This document shows, piece after piece, positions 1-5,986 of a DNA stretch of 6,050 nt. Both the position numbers and the translations under genes were made by a program. Under the pieces are notes generated by a model. That model did not search any database. It was not told where the DNA came from and was given only the letters and a program-made list of their open reading frames with translations. Each line of letters opens with the position of its first letter. The stretch's first letter is position 1. Origin of the DNA: Deltaproteobacteria bacterium CG_4_8_14_3_um_filter_43_13 (GTDB lineage Bacteria; Desulfobacterota; UBA8473); the NCBI GenBank assembly GCA_002782605.1, contig PFIF01000261.1, positions 805 to 6,854 of the forward strand. The letters are read 5' to 3'.

Positions 1-1
1 T

Positions 2-1051
2 CAGGCGGATGAAGAACCTCAGGACTATCTGGCCCTCAATCCCTCTCTGGAATTTATTCTATTCGGCGGCAAAGGGGGGGTGGGTAAGACCTCCCTTGCT
101 TCTGCCACTGCCCTTCATTTGGCAAAGCGCAATCCTGAGAAAAAGGTTCTTGTCTTCTCCACAGACCCTGCCCATTCATTGTCCGATTCCTTTAAGTTAA
201 CCATTGGGGATAAGATCACGCCAATACAGTGGTCAGGGGTCAGTGATCAGTCGTCAGTCGTCAGTCGTCAGTCGTCAGTGGTTGGTAGCAACGGACAACG
301 GACAATAGACGATACTAATCTTTTCGCCCTGGAGATTGACGCGGATAAGTTGCTCAAAGATTTCAAAGAGGAGTTCAAGAAAGACATAGAAGAAGTGTTT
401 GACAAATTTATGGGTGGCGGTGTTGATATAAAATTCGACCGTGAGGTGATGACGGGACTCCTCACCCTTGCGCCCCCGGGTCTTGACGAGATCATGGCCC
501 TGGATAAAATCATGGACCTGAGAGAGGAAGGAAAATTTGATCTCTTTCTCCTGGATACTTCGCCCACCGGTCACCTTCTCCGCTTTTTAGAACTCCCAGA
601 TATGGTCAGGGAATGGTTGAAGGCATTTTTTAGGTTGTTGTTGAAATATAGAGGAATGGTCAGGCTGACCGGGGTAGCTGGAAAGGCCTTGGCCCTTTCC
701 AGGAATGTCAGGAGGATTCAAGAGGTACTGGTGGATGCCAAAAGAACGGCTTTTATCGCGGTCACCATCTCCGAGGCCATGGGCTTCCTTGAGCTGGAAC
801 GGCTTATAGAGGCGCTGAAGAATGCAAAGATCCCGTGTGAACATATTGCAATCAACATGGTCGTTCCCCATACAGATTGTGATTTTTGCTTCTCCAGAAG
901 GGCGGAGCAGCAGGGATATATCAAGCAGATTCACTCAAGATTTCCCGGCTATAGCGTCACAAAAGTGCCCCTCTTTTCCCACGAGGTCCGGGGGGAAGGT
1001 GATTTAGGAAAGATGGCCGAAATTGTGTTTGGCGATGGCAAGCTTGCTTGA
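2..1051 (+). CDS. ArsA/Get3-family ATPase, 5'-truncated by the window edge
   Basis: P-loop ATPase of the ArsA/GET3/TRC40 family (SIMIBI class), whose members drive arsenite efflux with ArsB or chaperone tail-anchored membrane proteins. The frame is open from base 2 with no ATG, GTG or TTG before the P-loop, so the true start is upstream; the GTG at 80 lies inside the P-loop and cannot be the start. Visible motifs are the deviant Walker A GKGGVGKTS (about nt 71-97), switch I STDPAHSLSDSF (from about 158), switch II DTSPTGHLLRFLELP (554 onward), and a C-terminal CDFC pair (878-889) followed by VPLFSHEVRG. The CxxC resembles the zinc/dimerisation pair of Get3. The usual join between the strand after switch I and NLFALEID carries an extra segment of about 30 residues encoded by a heptamer repeat (234-310). 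No arsB or arsR is visible, so an arsenic role is unproven. Family assignment is firm; substrate is unknown. Confidence 0.93.
   Translation, partial: QADEEPQDYLALNPSLEFILFGGKGGVGKTSLASATALHLAKRNPEKKVLVFSTDPAHSLSDSFKLTIGDKITPIQWSGVSDQSSVVSRQSSVVGSNGQRTIDDTNLFALEIDADKLLKDFKEEFKKDIEEVFDKFMGGGVDIKFDREVMTGLLTLAPPGLDEIMALDKIMDLREEGKFDLFLLDTSPTGHLLRFLELPDMVREWLKAFFRLLLKYRGMVRLTGVAGKALALSRNVRRIQEVLVDAKRTAFIAVTISEAMGFLELERLIEALKNAKIPCEHIAINMVVPHTDCDFCFSRRAEQQGYIKQIHSRFPGYSVTKVPLFSHEVRGEGDLGKMAEIVFGDGKLA
234..310 (+). repeat. In-frame heptanucleotide array inside the ArsA-type gene
   Basis: Seven 7-nt units run from 234 to 282: CAGGGGT, CAGTGAT, four perfect CAGTCGT (248-275) and CAGTGGT. After a 7-nt gap, three more units follow at 290-310: AACGGAC, AACGGAC and AATAGAC. 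Because 7 is not a multiple of 3, three units encode seven residues, giving the low-complexity SDQSSVVSRQSSVV pattern. The array keeps the ArsA frame open and falls between switch I and NLFALEID, where I would expect a surface loop. It resembles the heptamer short tandem repeats known from cyanobacterial genomes, here inside a gene. Confidence 0.9.
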
Positions 1052-1054
1052 GAA

Positions 1055-1239
1055 TTACTACTCAGGTTTTTAGGCTGAAGGCTGAAGGCTGTTAGTCACG
1101 CATTGACCGAATCAAGGCGCTCAGAACCTTCTCGGTCTCCACCATTTTCGAGTCGCATTCGGGAACATCCAACTCAAATACAATTTCCTATTTTTTCCTA
1201 CAGACTAACTGCCTACAGACTATCTACCTGAGCAGTTAC
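1055..1239. repeat. Repeat element A: imperfect inverted repeat with 12-bp matching ends
   Basis: This fills most of the gap between the convergent ArsA-type and greA genes. The left end is TTACTACTCAGG (1055-1066) and the right end is CCTGAGCAGTTA (1228-1239), inverted copies differing at two of 12 positions. Just inside the left end are three heptamers, AGGCTGA, AGGCTGA and AGGCTGT (1072-1092). GGCTGTTAGTC (1087-1097) pairs with GACTAACTGCC (1203-1213) at 10 of 11 positions. The right arm also has two copies of CCTACAGACTA (1197-1207 and 1212-1222). About 105 bp between the arms is not repetitive. It begins four bases after the ArsA stop and ends 14 bases beyond the greA stop, so transcripts of both genes would run into it. 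No classical GC-hairpin plus U-tract terminator is visible. Confidence 0.75.
1092..1187 (-). other. Possible 3' remnant of a coding sequence inside element A
   Basis: The unique core of element A has a 31-codon minus-strand open frame with protein-like composition. It starts EIVFELDVPE and ends VLSALIRSMRD, and its TAA stop lies in the repeat arm. A TAG (1188-1190) closes the frame just upstream, with no ATG start or ribosome binding site, so it is not an intact gene. The ending recalls the C-termini of small four-helix-bundle (S23/23S-intervening-sequence type, TIGR02436) proteins, but the resemblance is short and from memory. It could equally be chance. Confidence 0.2.
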
Positions 1240-1253
1240 AAAAGGGGTTCGGT

Positions 1254-1724
1254 TCAATTGATCCCCAGGATAGTATACTCTTTAACCCCAGCAGGAACTT
1301 TAATCTTAACCGATTCCCCTACTTCCTTTCCAATAAGTGCCCTGGCTATTGGAGAGTGAACAGAGATCTTCCTCTGTCGTGGGTCAGCCTCATCAGCCCC
1401 TACTATCTGATACTTTAGTTCATTTCCATCGTTTTCATCTCTAAGGTGGACTACTGTACCAAATACAACCCTGTTTGTATCATTTTCACAGGTATCAATC
1501 ACCTCGGCCCGGGAAAGTTTGTCTTCTATATCCCGAATTCGACCTTCAATCAAAGACTGCTTTTCCTTTGCTGCGTCATACTCTGCATTTTCAGATAGGT
1601 CACCATGCTCTCTGGCTATTGCAATTTCGTTAATAATCTTGGGCCTCTCTTTAGCCTTTAATCGACGCAGTTCTCTTGTTAATGATTTGTGTCCTTCTCT
1701 GGTCATGGGGACTTTTCCGCTCAT
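1254..1724 (-). CDS. greA: Transcription elongation factor GreA
   Basis: GreA inserts its coiled coil into the RNA polymerase secondary channel and stimulates cleavage of backtracked transcripts, rescuing stalled complexes. The 156-residue length is typical. The N-terminal helical hairpin (about residues 8-76) carries the signature GDLSENAEYDAAKEKQ at its tip. D42 and E45 correspond to the acidic pair that coordinates the second catalytic metal in E. coli GreA. The C-terminal FKBP-like half includes VVFGTVVHLRD, YQIVGADEADP and SPIARALIGKEVGESVKIKVP. The ATG start has a strong GGGGGAG Shine-Dalgarno six bases upstream, within the 3' end of the sirtuin gene. The two genes overlap by ATGA, which implies translational coupling. 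It is the last gene of the minus-strand cluster, and its transcript runs into element A. Confidence 0.97.
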   Translation of the reverse strand: MSGKVPMTREGHKSLTRELRRLKAKERPKIINEIAIAREHGDLSENAEYDAAKEKQSLIEGRIRDIEDKLSRAEVIDTCENDTNRVVFGTVVHLRDENDGNELKYQIVGADEADPRQRKISVHSPIARALIGKEVGESVKIKVPAGVKEYTILGIN

Positions 1725-2512
1725 GTATTGCTCCCCCCTACCCTTTTCATCACTTTTAACATGGTATCTCCTGCACCCTCATAAATCCGAATGTGGGAAG
1801 CCCTATCCATATGAGTAGGTTCTCGATTGATTATCACGAGTTTTGCACCAGCATTAACTGCATATGTAGGCATGTACGCCGCAGGATAAACAACCAGGGA
1901 AGAACCAATAACAATGAAAAGATCGCATTTAGCTGAACGAGCTGTAGCTTCGTTTAATTCCCCGTGAGGAAGCGTTTCTCCAAAGAAGACTCCATCGGGT
2001 TTTAGAATTCCCCCACACTTTTCACAACTCGGGTCATCTAACCCCTGCTTTACCCTGTTGATAACATTCTCCAGAGGGTACCGTTTCTTGCAGCCAAGAC
2101 AAACCGCATGCACCATATTGCCATGAAGCTGAAATACCTTGTCTTCAGAATTGCCGGCTTTTTGATGCAATCCATCTACGTTTTGTGTAATGACACAGTC
2201 CAATTTACCCATCTTTTCTAATTCGGCAATTGCGTAATGGGCAGGATTAGGGTTAGTATCAGCCATTAATCCGCTCTCTTCAAGCATCCCATACATCTTC
2301 TTTCTTGCTTCCTTGCTGCTAACGAATTTCTGATAGGTAAAATCTTCTGGATCATATTTCGTCCAAATACCATCAGGGCTTCTGAAATCAGGGATACCAG
2401 ACTCAGTACTCACACCAGCCCCTGTGAAAACAACAATCCTCTTAGACTTAATGATCAAATCTGCCAACTGGGCTATGAGTAATTCCAAGTTTGAATCTTC
2501 TTTCATCGCCAT
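1721..2512 (-). CDS. NAD-dependent protein deacylase, sirtuin (Sir2) family
   Basis: Sirtuins remove acyl groups from lysines, consuming NAD and giving nicotinamide and O-acyl-ADP-ribose. Counting from the ATG at 2512 (263 residues), the NAD site GAGVSTESGIPDFRS is at 31-45 and TQNVDGLH at 109-116. The catalytic histidine is H130 in LHGN, a four-cysteine zinc module is at C138, C141, C163 and C166, and GSSLVVYP forms the later nucleotide-binding loop. All core residues are intact. The YxxR pair that marks desuccinylase/demalonylase sirtuins such as CobB and SIRT5 is not evident: the equivalent stretch reads KKMYGML. A deacetylase is therefore more likely than a desuccinylase (inference). A GTG at 2518 could extend it by two residues, but that codon overlaps the Shine-Dalgarno. 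It sits between a B12-binding acyl-CoA-mutase-type domain and greA, overlapping the latter. Confidence 0.95.
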   Translation of the reverse strand: MAMKEDSNLELLIAQLADLIIKSKRIVVFTGAGVSTESGIPDFRSPDGIWTKYDPEDFTYQKFVSSKEARKKMYGMLEESGLMADTNPNPAHYAIAELEKMGKLDCVITQNVDGLHQKAGNSEDKVFQLHGNMVHAVCLGCKKRYPLENVINRVKQGLDDPSCEKCGGILKPDGVFFGETLPHGELNEATARSAKCDLFIVIGSSLVVYPAAYMPTYAVNAGAKLVIINREPTHMDRASHIRIYEGAGDTMLKVMKRVGGSNT

Positions 2513-2523
2513 GTCCACTCCTT
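2512..2523 (-). promoter_or_regulatory. Ribosome binding site fixing the sirtuin start
   Basis: On the minus strand AAGGAG (2523-2518) stands five bases before the ATG at 2512. The upstream GTG at 2518 shares the last G of this motif and would have no spacer, and the third candidate, an ATG at 2506, would be 11 bases away. ATG 2512 is the best start. Confidence 0.75.
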
Positions 2524-2535
2524 TTTTATATTTTT

Positions 2536-2656
2536 TAACTGCTCAGGCACAAAGTGGCAAAGGCACATAGGCACAAAGCAGAGTGGGGTCGTTTCGTTGT
2601 TTTTTCCTACTTTGTGCCTTTGGTGCTCTGTGCCTCTGTGCCTACCTGAATAGTTA
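2536..2656. repeat. Repeat element B: inverted octamer arrays with the same ends as element A
   Basis: The left end TAACTGCTCAGG (2536-2547) is identical to the reverse complement of the right end of element A. The right end CCTGAATAGTTA (2645-2656) is its inverted copy with two mismatches. The left arm has four 8-nt units, AGGCACAA, AGTGGCAA, AGGCACAT and AGGCACAA (2545-2576). The right arm has four inverted units, TTGTGCCT, TTGGTGCT, CTGTGCCT and CTGTGCCT (2612-2643). The period is 8, not 7. A spacer of about 35 bp, T-rich in its second half, separates the arms. The element fills the gap between the B12-domain gene and the sirtuin, and its right terminus supplies the TAA stop codon of the B12-domain frame. 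Confidence 0.8.
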
Positions 2657-3052
2657 CGTTACATTAGCTTTAATATACTCTATCATTGGTCCAGTCAATG
2701 TCCCGGCTGTAAATACCTCATTTACCCCCATATCTTTAAGTACAGGGATATCCTCCAGGGGTATAACCCCTCCAATTATAAATAAAACACCATCTATTCT
2801 TTTCTCTTTAAGCAGCTTCATTATCCTTGGAGTGAAGGTAATGTGTTCCCCAGAGAGGCAACTCAACCCAATGACATCAACATCTTCTTCTATAGCAGCC
2901 CTCACTACGTTCTCAGGGGTTTGAAACATTCCCAAGTAAACAACCTCCATCCCGGCCTCTTTAAGAAGGGATGAAACCACTTTTGCCCCCCTATCATGAC
3001 CATCCAGACCAACCTTTGTAATTAAGACCTTTATCTTACGTTCTGATTCCAT
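2654..3052 (-). CDS. Alternative free-standing B12-binding protein (methylmalonyl-CoA mutase small-subunit type)
   Basis: This is an internal start in the frame of the fusion above. Beginning at ATG 3052 it gives a 132-residue protein, MESERKIKVLITKVGLDGHD onward, the ordinary length of separate cobalamin-binding subunits that pair with an acyl-CoA mutase catalytic chain. Such subunits hold adenosylcobalamin base-off through the histidine of DxHxxG. The internal ATG has its own good Shine-Dalgarno. Translation from here would yield the B12 protein without the repeat-encoded linker or YbeY. Whether the cell makes the fusion, the short form or both cannot be told from sequence. Confidence 0.45.
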   Translation of the reverse strand: MESERKIKVLITKVGLDGHDRGAKVVSSLLKEAGMEVVYLGMFQTPENVVRAAIEEDVDVIGLSCLSGEHITFTPRIMKLLKEKRIDGVLFIIGGVIPLEDIPVLKDMGVNEVFTAGTLTGPMIEYIKANVT

Positions 3053-3532
3053 GCTAAGCCCCTTTCTGGATTCTGACTCCTGACTTCTGACTTCTGACTT
3101 CTGCATTATCTTGCCAAAGAGCTCCTTTTCCTTTGCTCTCATAACCTGTGCCTCAGCACCTGATCTTTCATGATCGTAGCCAAGAAGATGCAAAATACCA
3201 TGGATAAGGAAAAAATCTATCATCTCTTCTAAGGAAATTTCACTTTCCTCAGCCTGACGTTTCGCAGTTTCTACTGAAATAACCACATCACCTAAAACAT
3301 GGGGATTAATTCCAACGAAGTTCCCCTCTGCCATAGGAAAAGAGATAACATTAGTCGGGCCGCTTCTTCCAAGATACTGTTTATTTATCTTTTCTATTCG
3401 GATATCATCAACCATAAGGATACTTATTTCGCAATTAGGACATCCCAAGTCTTTTAAGATCTTTCTCGCCGTTTTTCTTATCCTCGACTCGCTTATTTCT
3501 ATCTTCTTTTGTTGATTTCTTATCAATATCAT
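2654..3532 (-). CDS. ybeY: YbeY endoribonuclease fused in frame to a B12-binding (methylmalonyl-CoA mutase C-terminal type) domain
   Basis: 292 residues. Residues 1 to about 145 are a complete YbeY, a metal-dependent RNase for rRNA 3'-end maturation and ribosome quality control. Seen here are PTNVISFPM at 59-67 and the zinc triad H111, H115 and H121 in HGILHLLGYDHE. Residues 161-292 are a complete cobalamin-binding domain of the methylmalonyl-CoA mutase small-subunit type. They contain the base-off motif DGHDRG (D177, H179, G182), SCL at 224-226 and GG at 254-255. The linker (about 144-160, QKSEVRSQESESRKG) is translated from a heptamer repeat. I know of no functional link between the halves, and each has the length of a free-standing protein, so an accidental fusion or two overlapping translation units is likely. 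The ATG at 3532 matches the usual YbeY N-terminus and lies 98 nt inside the PgpH gene; its Shine-Dalgarno is weak (GAAGGA, well upstream). No mutase catalytic subunit is in view. Confidence 0.88.
   Translation of the reverse strand: MILIRNQQKKIEISESRIRKTARKILKDLGCPNCEISILMVDDIRIEKINKQYLGRSGPTNVISFPMAEGNFVGINPHVLGDVVISVETAKRQAEESEISLEEMIDFFLIHGILHLLGYDHERSGAEAQVMRAKEKELFGKIMQKSEVRSQESESRKGLSMESERKIKVLITKVGLDGHDRGAKVVSSLLKEAGMEVVYLGMFQTPENVVRAAIEEDVDVIGLSCLSGEHITFTPRIMKLLKEKRIDGVLFIIGGVIPLEDIPVLKDMGVNEVFTAGTLTGPMIEYIKANVT
3050..3064 (-). promoter_or_regulatory. Internal ribosome binding site and ATG for the B12-binding domain
   Basis: On the minus strand AAGGGG (3064-3059) is followed by six bases and then ATG (3052-3050). 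Its position, directly after the heptamer array and directly before the conserved start of the B12 domain, suggests a preserved start region of a once separate gene. Confidence 0.5.
3067..3101 (-). repeat. Heptanucleotide array at the YbeY/B12-domain junction
   Basis: Five 7-nt units read on the plus strand as TGGATTC, TGACTCC and three perfect TGACTTC (3081-3101). On the coding strand this is GAAGTCA repeated, giving SEVRSQESESR. The units share five of seven bases with the array in the ArsA-type gene when phased as CAGAAGT and CAGTCGT. The array replaces the expected ybeY stop codon and intergenic spacer. Confidence 0.88.
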
Positions 3533-5867
3533 TAAGCTTCTTCTTTCCTTCAGTTTCTTTATAAGCCGGCTCCGGATAGTTTACCCTGTGGTGGAATATC
3601 CCCGTTAGTATCTTATTGAAACTTTTAGCTATTTCATTCAAATCCTTCAGGGTCAACTCACATTCGTTTAGCTGTCCATCTGCAAATACATTGTTGATAA
3701 TCCTATGAACCATCCCCTGGATTCGGGATGGCGATGGGTCGGGAAGGGTCTTGGATGCAGCTTCTACAGCATCGGCAAGCAACACAAGCCCTGCCTCCTT
3801 AGTTTGGGGCTTGGGCCCTGGATACCTGTAATCCTTTTCATCTACCGGATAAAGCTCTGGATTCTCTTTATGTTTGGCCTTTTGATAAAAGAAATTAATA
3901 AGGCTGGTCCCATGATGTTGTCGTATAATGTCTATTATCGGTTGTCCAAGCCTGCTTTCCTTGGCCATTTCCACTCCATCTTTAACATGGGATACCAAAA
4001 TCAAACTGCTCATACTTGGAGCCAACTTTTCGTGTTTATTCTCACTGCCTGTTTGGTTTTCTATAAAGTATAATGGTTTATTTATCTTTCCAATATCATG
4101 GTAGTAAGCGCTTACCCTGGCCAGAAGTGGGTTTGCATTAATAGCCTCTGCCGTTGCCTCAGCCAGTGTTCCAACAATTATACTATGGTGATAAGTGCCC
4201 GGGGCCCGTACTATTAGTTCTCTCAGTTTAGGACTGTCAAGATTTGCCAGTTCAAGCAATTTAATATCTGTCGTATAGCCAAAGAGTGCTTCAAATAAAG
4301 GCGTAGTTCCAATTACTATAAATCCAACAAGAAGTCCGCCAAGAAAGCCAAAAGCAATGTCAAAAACTGTCGCAACGGTAAATAAGGAACCTTTAATCAT
4401 ATTAATAGAAAATATGGTTATCACATTTGTCAGACCGACTATAGCGCCGGCCTTTATCAGAGTTGTTCTAAACTTGGTGAGGATTACACCATGAGCAGCT
4501 ATGATACTGCCGAAAAGGGAATATATAAAAAATTCCAGTCTATTTTCGAATAGTATCCCGGATAAGATTGATATCATAATAGAAAAGATCAAAGCAACTC
4601 TAACATTTAATAAAACACTTATAAGCATTGCCCCAGAGGCTATAGGAATCACATAGAGGCAGGAATCAAAAGGTAGAAGAGGGAAGCTGTTGCTTACAGC
4701 TTCACAGATCAGGATGGCGAGTTTTACAAATAAAACAACCATCCCCATGGTTATAGTTAATAAAAAAAGGTCCCTGTTATTAATTGAAATCCCTTTAACA
4801 TTCTTGAGTGAGAAATTATACAGGAGATAACAGAGCAAAACCACCAAAAGAACAATCCCAAGGGACGTTAATACTAAATTGTCGTACTTCTTTGCTCTTT
4901 GAAATACCTTCAGTTTGACCAGGTGTTCATTCTTTATTCTCTCTCCTTCCCGTACTATTATTTCTCCCTTTTTAACCTGATAAAAAACCGGTTTAACACT
5001 CTCTCTTACTATACTTCTTCTCAGTTCTGTATCATTCTTGTTAAAGGTTAAGTTAGGCTCTATCAGCCTTTGAGAGATTGTTGTTACAGTTTTTCTTAAT
5101 GAACCCTCTAAACCACCCAGAATCTTATTTGAACTTACCTCGATGGCTTTTTTGGCATCTTTTAGATCCATTATCGACAATATATCATTCGCCTTTAGCT
5201 CCTCTTTCGTCTCGATATTCCTTATAATAATTCCACTGTCCTTTTCTTTATACAGAAGTTTCTTATTGCCAACTATCTCCCTCTCTAATGGTGCACTTAT
5301 CAGTATACGTACATATCTTTCTATGCTCTTGTTAAACCGATACCTTTCCAATGCCCCAAATTCCTCATCATTAATGTCTACCAATGTCTTCTGAAATTCA
5401 TCCCTCCTGGCATTAATCTGGACCCTGAAAGGGGCTAAGTTGAGTTTCGTTGTTTTAACCGCATCTCTCCTTCTAATCTCATTACCGATCTCTTTATAGA
5501 GGTCCCTCATCAAGGTAAAAGAAGAAGCCAGTCTTCTTCGAATCTCACCAGACATATTTGGATCAAAGTCGTAAACTACAATTACGCCTTTTTCTGCTTC
5601 TTTAATCCTCTGGTCTGTTGATTCTTTATCCTCAATAAGGAGATCCTGGGGAGATTTTATGTTTTTTGAGGCAATATCACCTGGTTCATAGTGTATGGAA
5701 GGTAACTCAGCGTTTGGATACAGGAAAAAAGTTACAAATACACCCAATAAGATAGCCATCAACCATCTTTGAAATAAAGGGTTCTTAAATATTTCAAAAC
5801 TAGATGTCCTAAAAGATGAAATAAGCAATTCCGCTTTCTTTTTTTTCTCTCCGTTTGTAGCTGCCAC
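3435..5867 (-). CDS. pgpH: 7TM receptor with HD hydrolase domain, PgpH-type cyclic-di-AMP phosphodiesterase
   Basis: 810 residues; an inner-membrane protein predicted to hydrolyse the second messenger c-di-AMP to pApA. Order: a short basic N-terminus; one membrane helix (about 35-50); a large extracytoplasmic 7TMR-HDED domain (about 55-310); seven hydrophobic helices (about 330-530); and a cytoplasmic HD domain (about 545-720). HD residues are H561 in YHHS, H590-D591 in YYHDIGK, H627, H651-H652 in QHHG and D699 in LADAVE. All match the metal ligands known for Listeria PgpH, so it should be active. The start is GTG at 5867 with AAGGA seven bases upstream. A Lys/Asp/Glu-rich tail (about 775-810) follows the HD domain, and its last 98 nt overlap ybeY in another frame. 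The pgpH-ybeY neighbourhood is common in bacteria, usually with phoH, which is not seen here. Element C and a candidate promoter lie upstream. Confidence 0.94.
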   Translation of the reverse strand: MAATNGEKKKKAELLISSFRTSSFEIFKNPLFQRWLMAILLGVFVTFFLYPNAELPSIHYEPGDIASKNIKSPQDLLIEDKESTDQRIKEAEKGVIVVYDFDPNMSGEIRRRLASSFTLMRDLYKEIGNEIRRRDAVKTTKLNLAPFRVQINARRDEFQKTLVDINDEEFGALERYRFNKSIERYVRILISAPLEREIVGNKKLLYKEKDSGIIIRNIETKEELKANDILSIMDLKDAKKAIEVSSNKILGGLEGSLRKTVTTISQRLIEPNLTFNKNDTELRRSIVRESVKPVFYQVKKGEIIVREGERIKNEHLVKLKVFQRAKKYDNLVLTSLGIVLLVVLLCYLLYNFSLKNVKGISINNRDLFLLTITMGMVVLFVKLAILICEAVSNSFPLLPFDSCLYVIPIASGAMLISVLLNVRVALIFSIMISILSGILFENRLEFFIYSLFGSIIAAHGVILTKFRTTLIKAGAIVGLTNVITIFSINMIKGSLFTVATVFDIAFGFLGGLLVGFIVIGTTPLFEALFGYTTDIKLLELANLDSPKLRELIVRAPGTYHHSIIVGTLAEATAEAINANPLLARVSAYYHDIGKINKPLYFIENQTGSENKHEKLAPSMSSLILVSHVKDGVEMAKESRLGQPIIDIIRQHHGTSLINFFYQKAKHKENPELYPVDEKDYRYPGPKPQTKEAGLVLLADAVEAASKTLPDPSPSRIQGMVHRIINNVFADGQLNECELTLKDLNEIAKSFNKILTGIFHHRVNYPEPAYKETEGKKKLNDIDKKSTKEDRNKRVEDKKNGEKDLKRLGMS

Positions 5868-5962
5868 TGTGGTTTCCTTAATAGTCTTGCAGTTCAGACA
5901 CCAGACTTCAGACTTTTCTGTAACCGTTCACGGTTCTCAGTTTACCGTTCACGGTTAATTAC

Positions 5963-5986
5963 AACAGCAGGCTTAAGCCCGCTGTT
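5963..5986. repeat. 24-bp near-perfect palindrome with central GCTTAAGC
   Basis: Twelve-base half sites pair around the centre of CTTAAG with a single mismatch (A5969 against C5980). It can act as a dyad operator in DNA or fold to a hairpin in RNA. It abuts the -10 of the candidate promoter and so would cover the transcription start of the minus-strand cluster. It may instead simply be the core of element C. Confidence 0.65.

Noticed and set aside
80..94. GTG at 80 as the start of the ArsA-type gene
   Set aside because: It falls within the Walker A motif; the frame is open upstream to the window edge and encodes the expected strand FILFGGKGG before it.
234..310. Possible CRISPR array because of multiple direct repeats
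   Set aside because: Units are 7 nt in direct tandem with no unique spacers, and no cas gene is present.
587..934. Minus-strand open frame of 115 codons opposite the ArsA-type gene
   Set aside because: It is antisense to strongly conserved ArsA motifs, has no recognisable domain and no upstream partner; a shadow frame.
1052..1253. Bidirectional rho-independent terminator between the convergent genes
   Set aside because: The arms are long, imperfect and separated by about 105 bp, with no compact GC stem followed by a U-run; termination here remains possible but is not supported.
1721..2512. Assignment of the sirtuin as a CobB-type desuccinylase
   Set aside because: The YxxR acyl-carboxylate-binding pair is not seen at the expected place, so only the general sirtuin call is made.
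2583..2924. Plus-strand open frame beginning in element B
   Set aside because: It translates the octamer arm and then runs antisense to the conserved B12-binding domain; not a gene.
3705..4073. Plus-strand open frame of 122 codons opposite the HD domain
   Set aside because: It is fully antisense to the PgpH HD catalytic region and has no recognisable family; a shadow frame.
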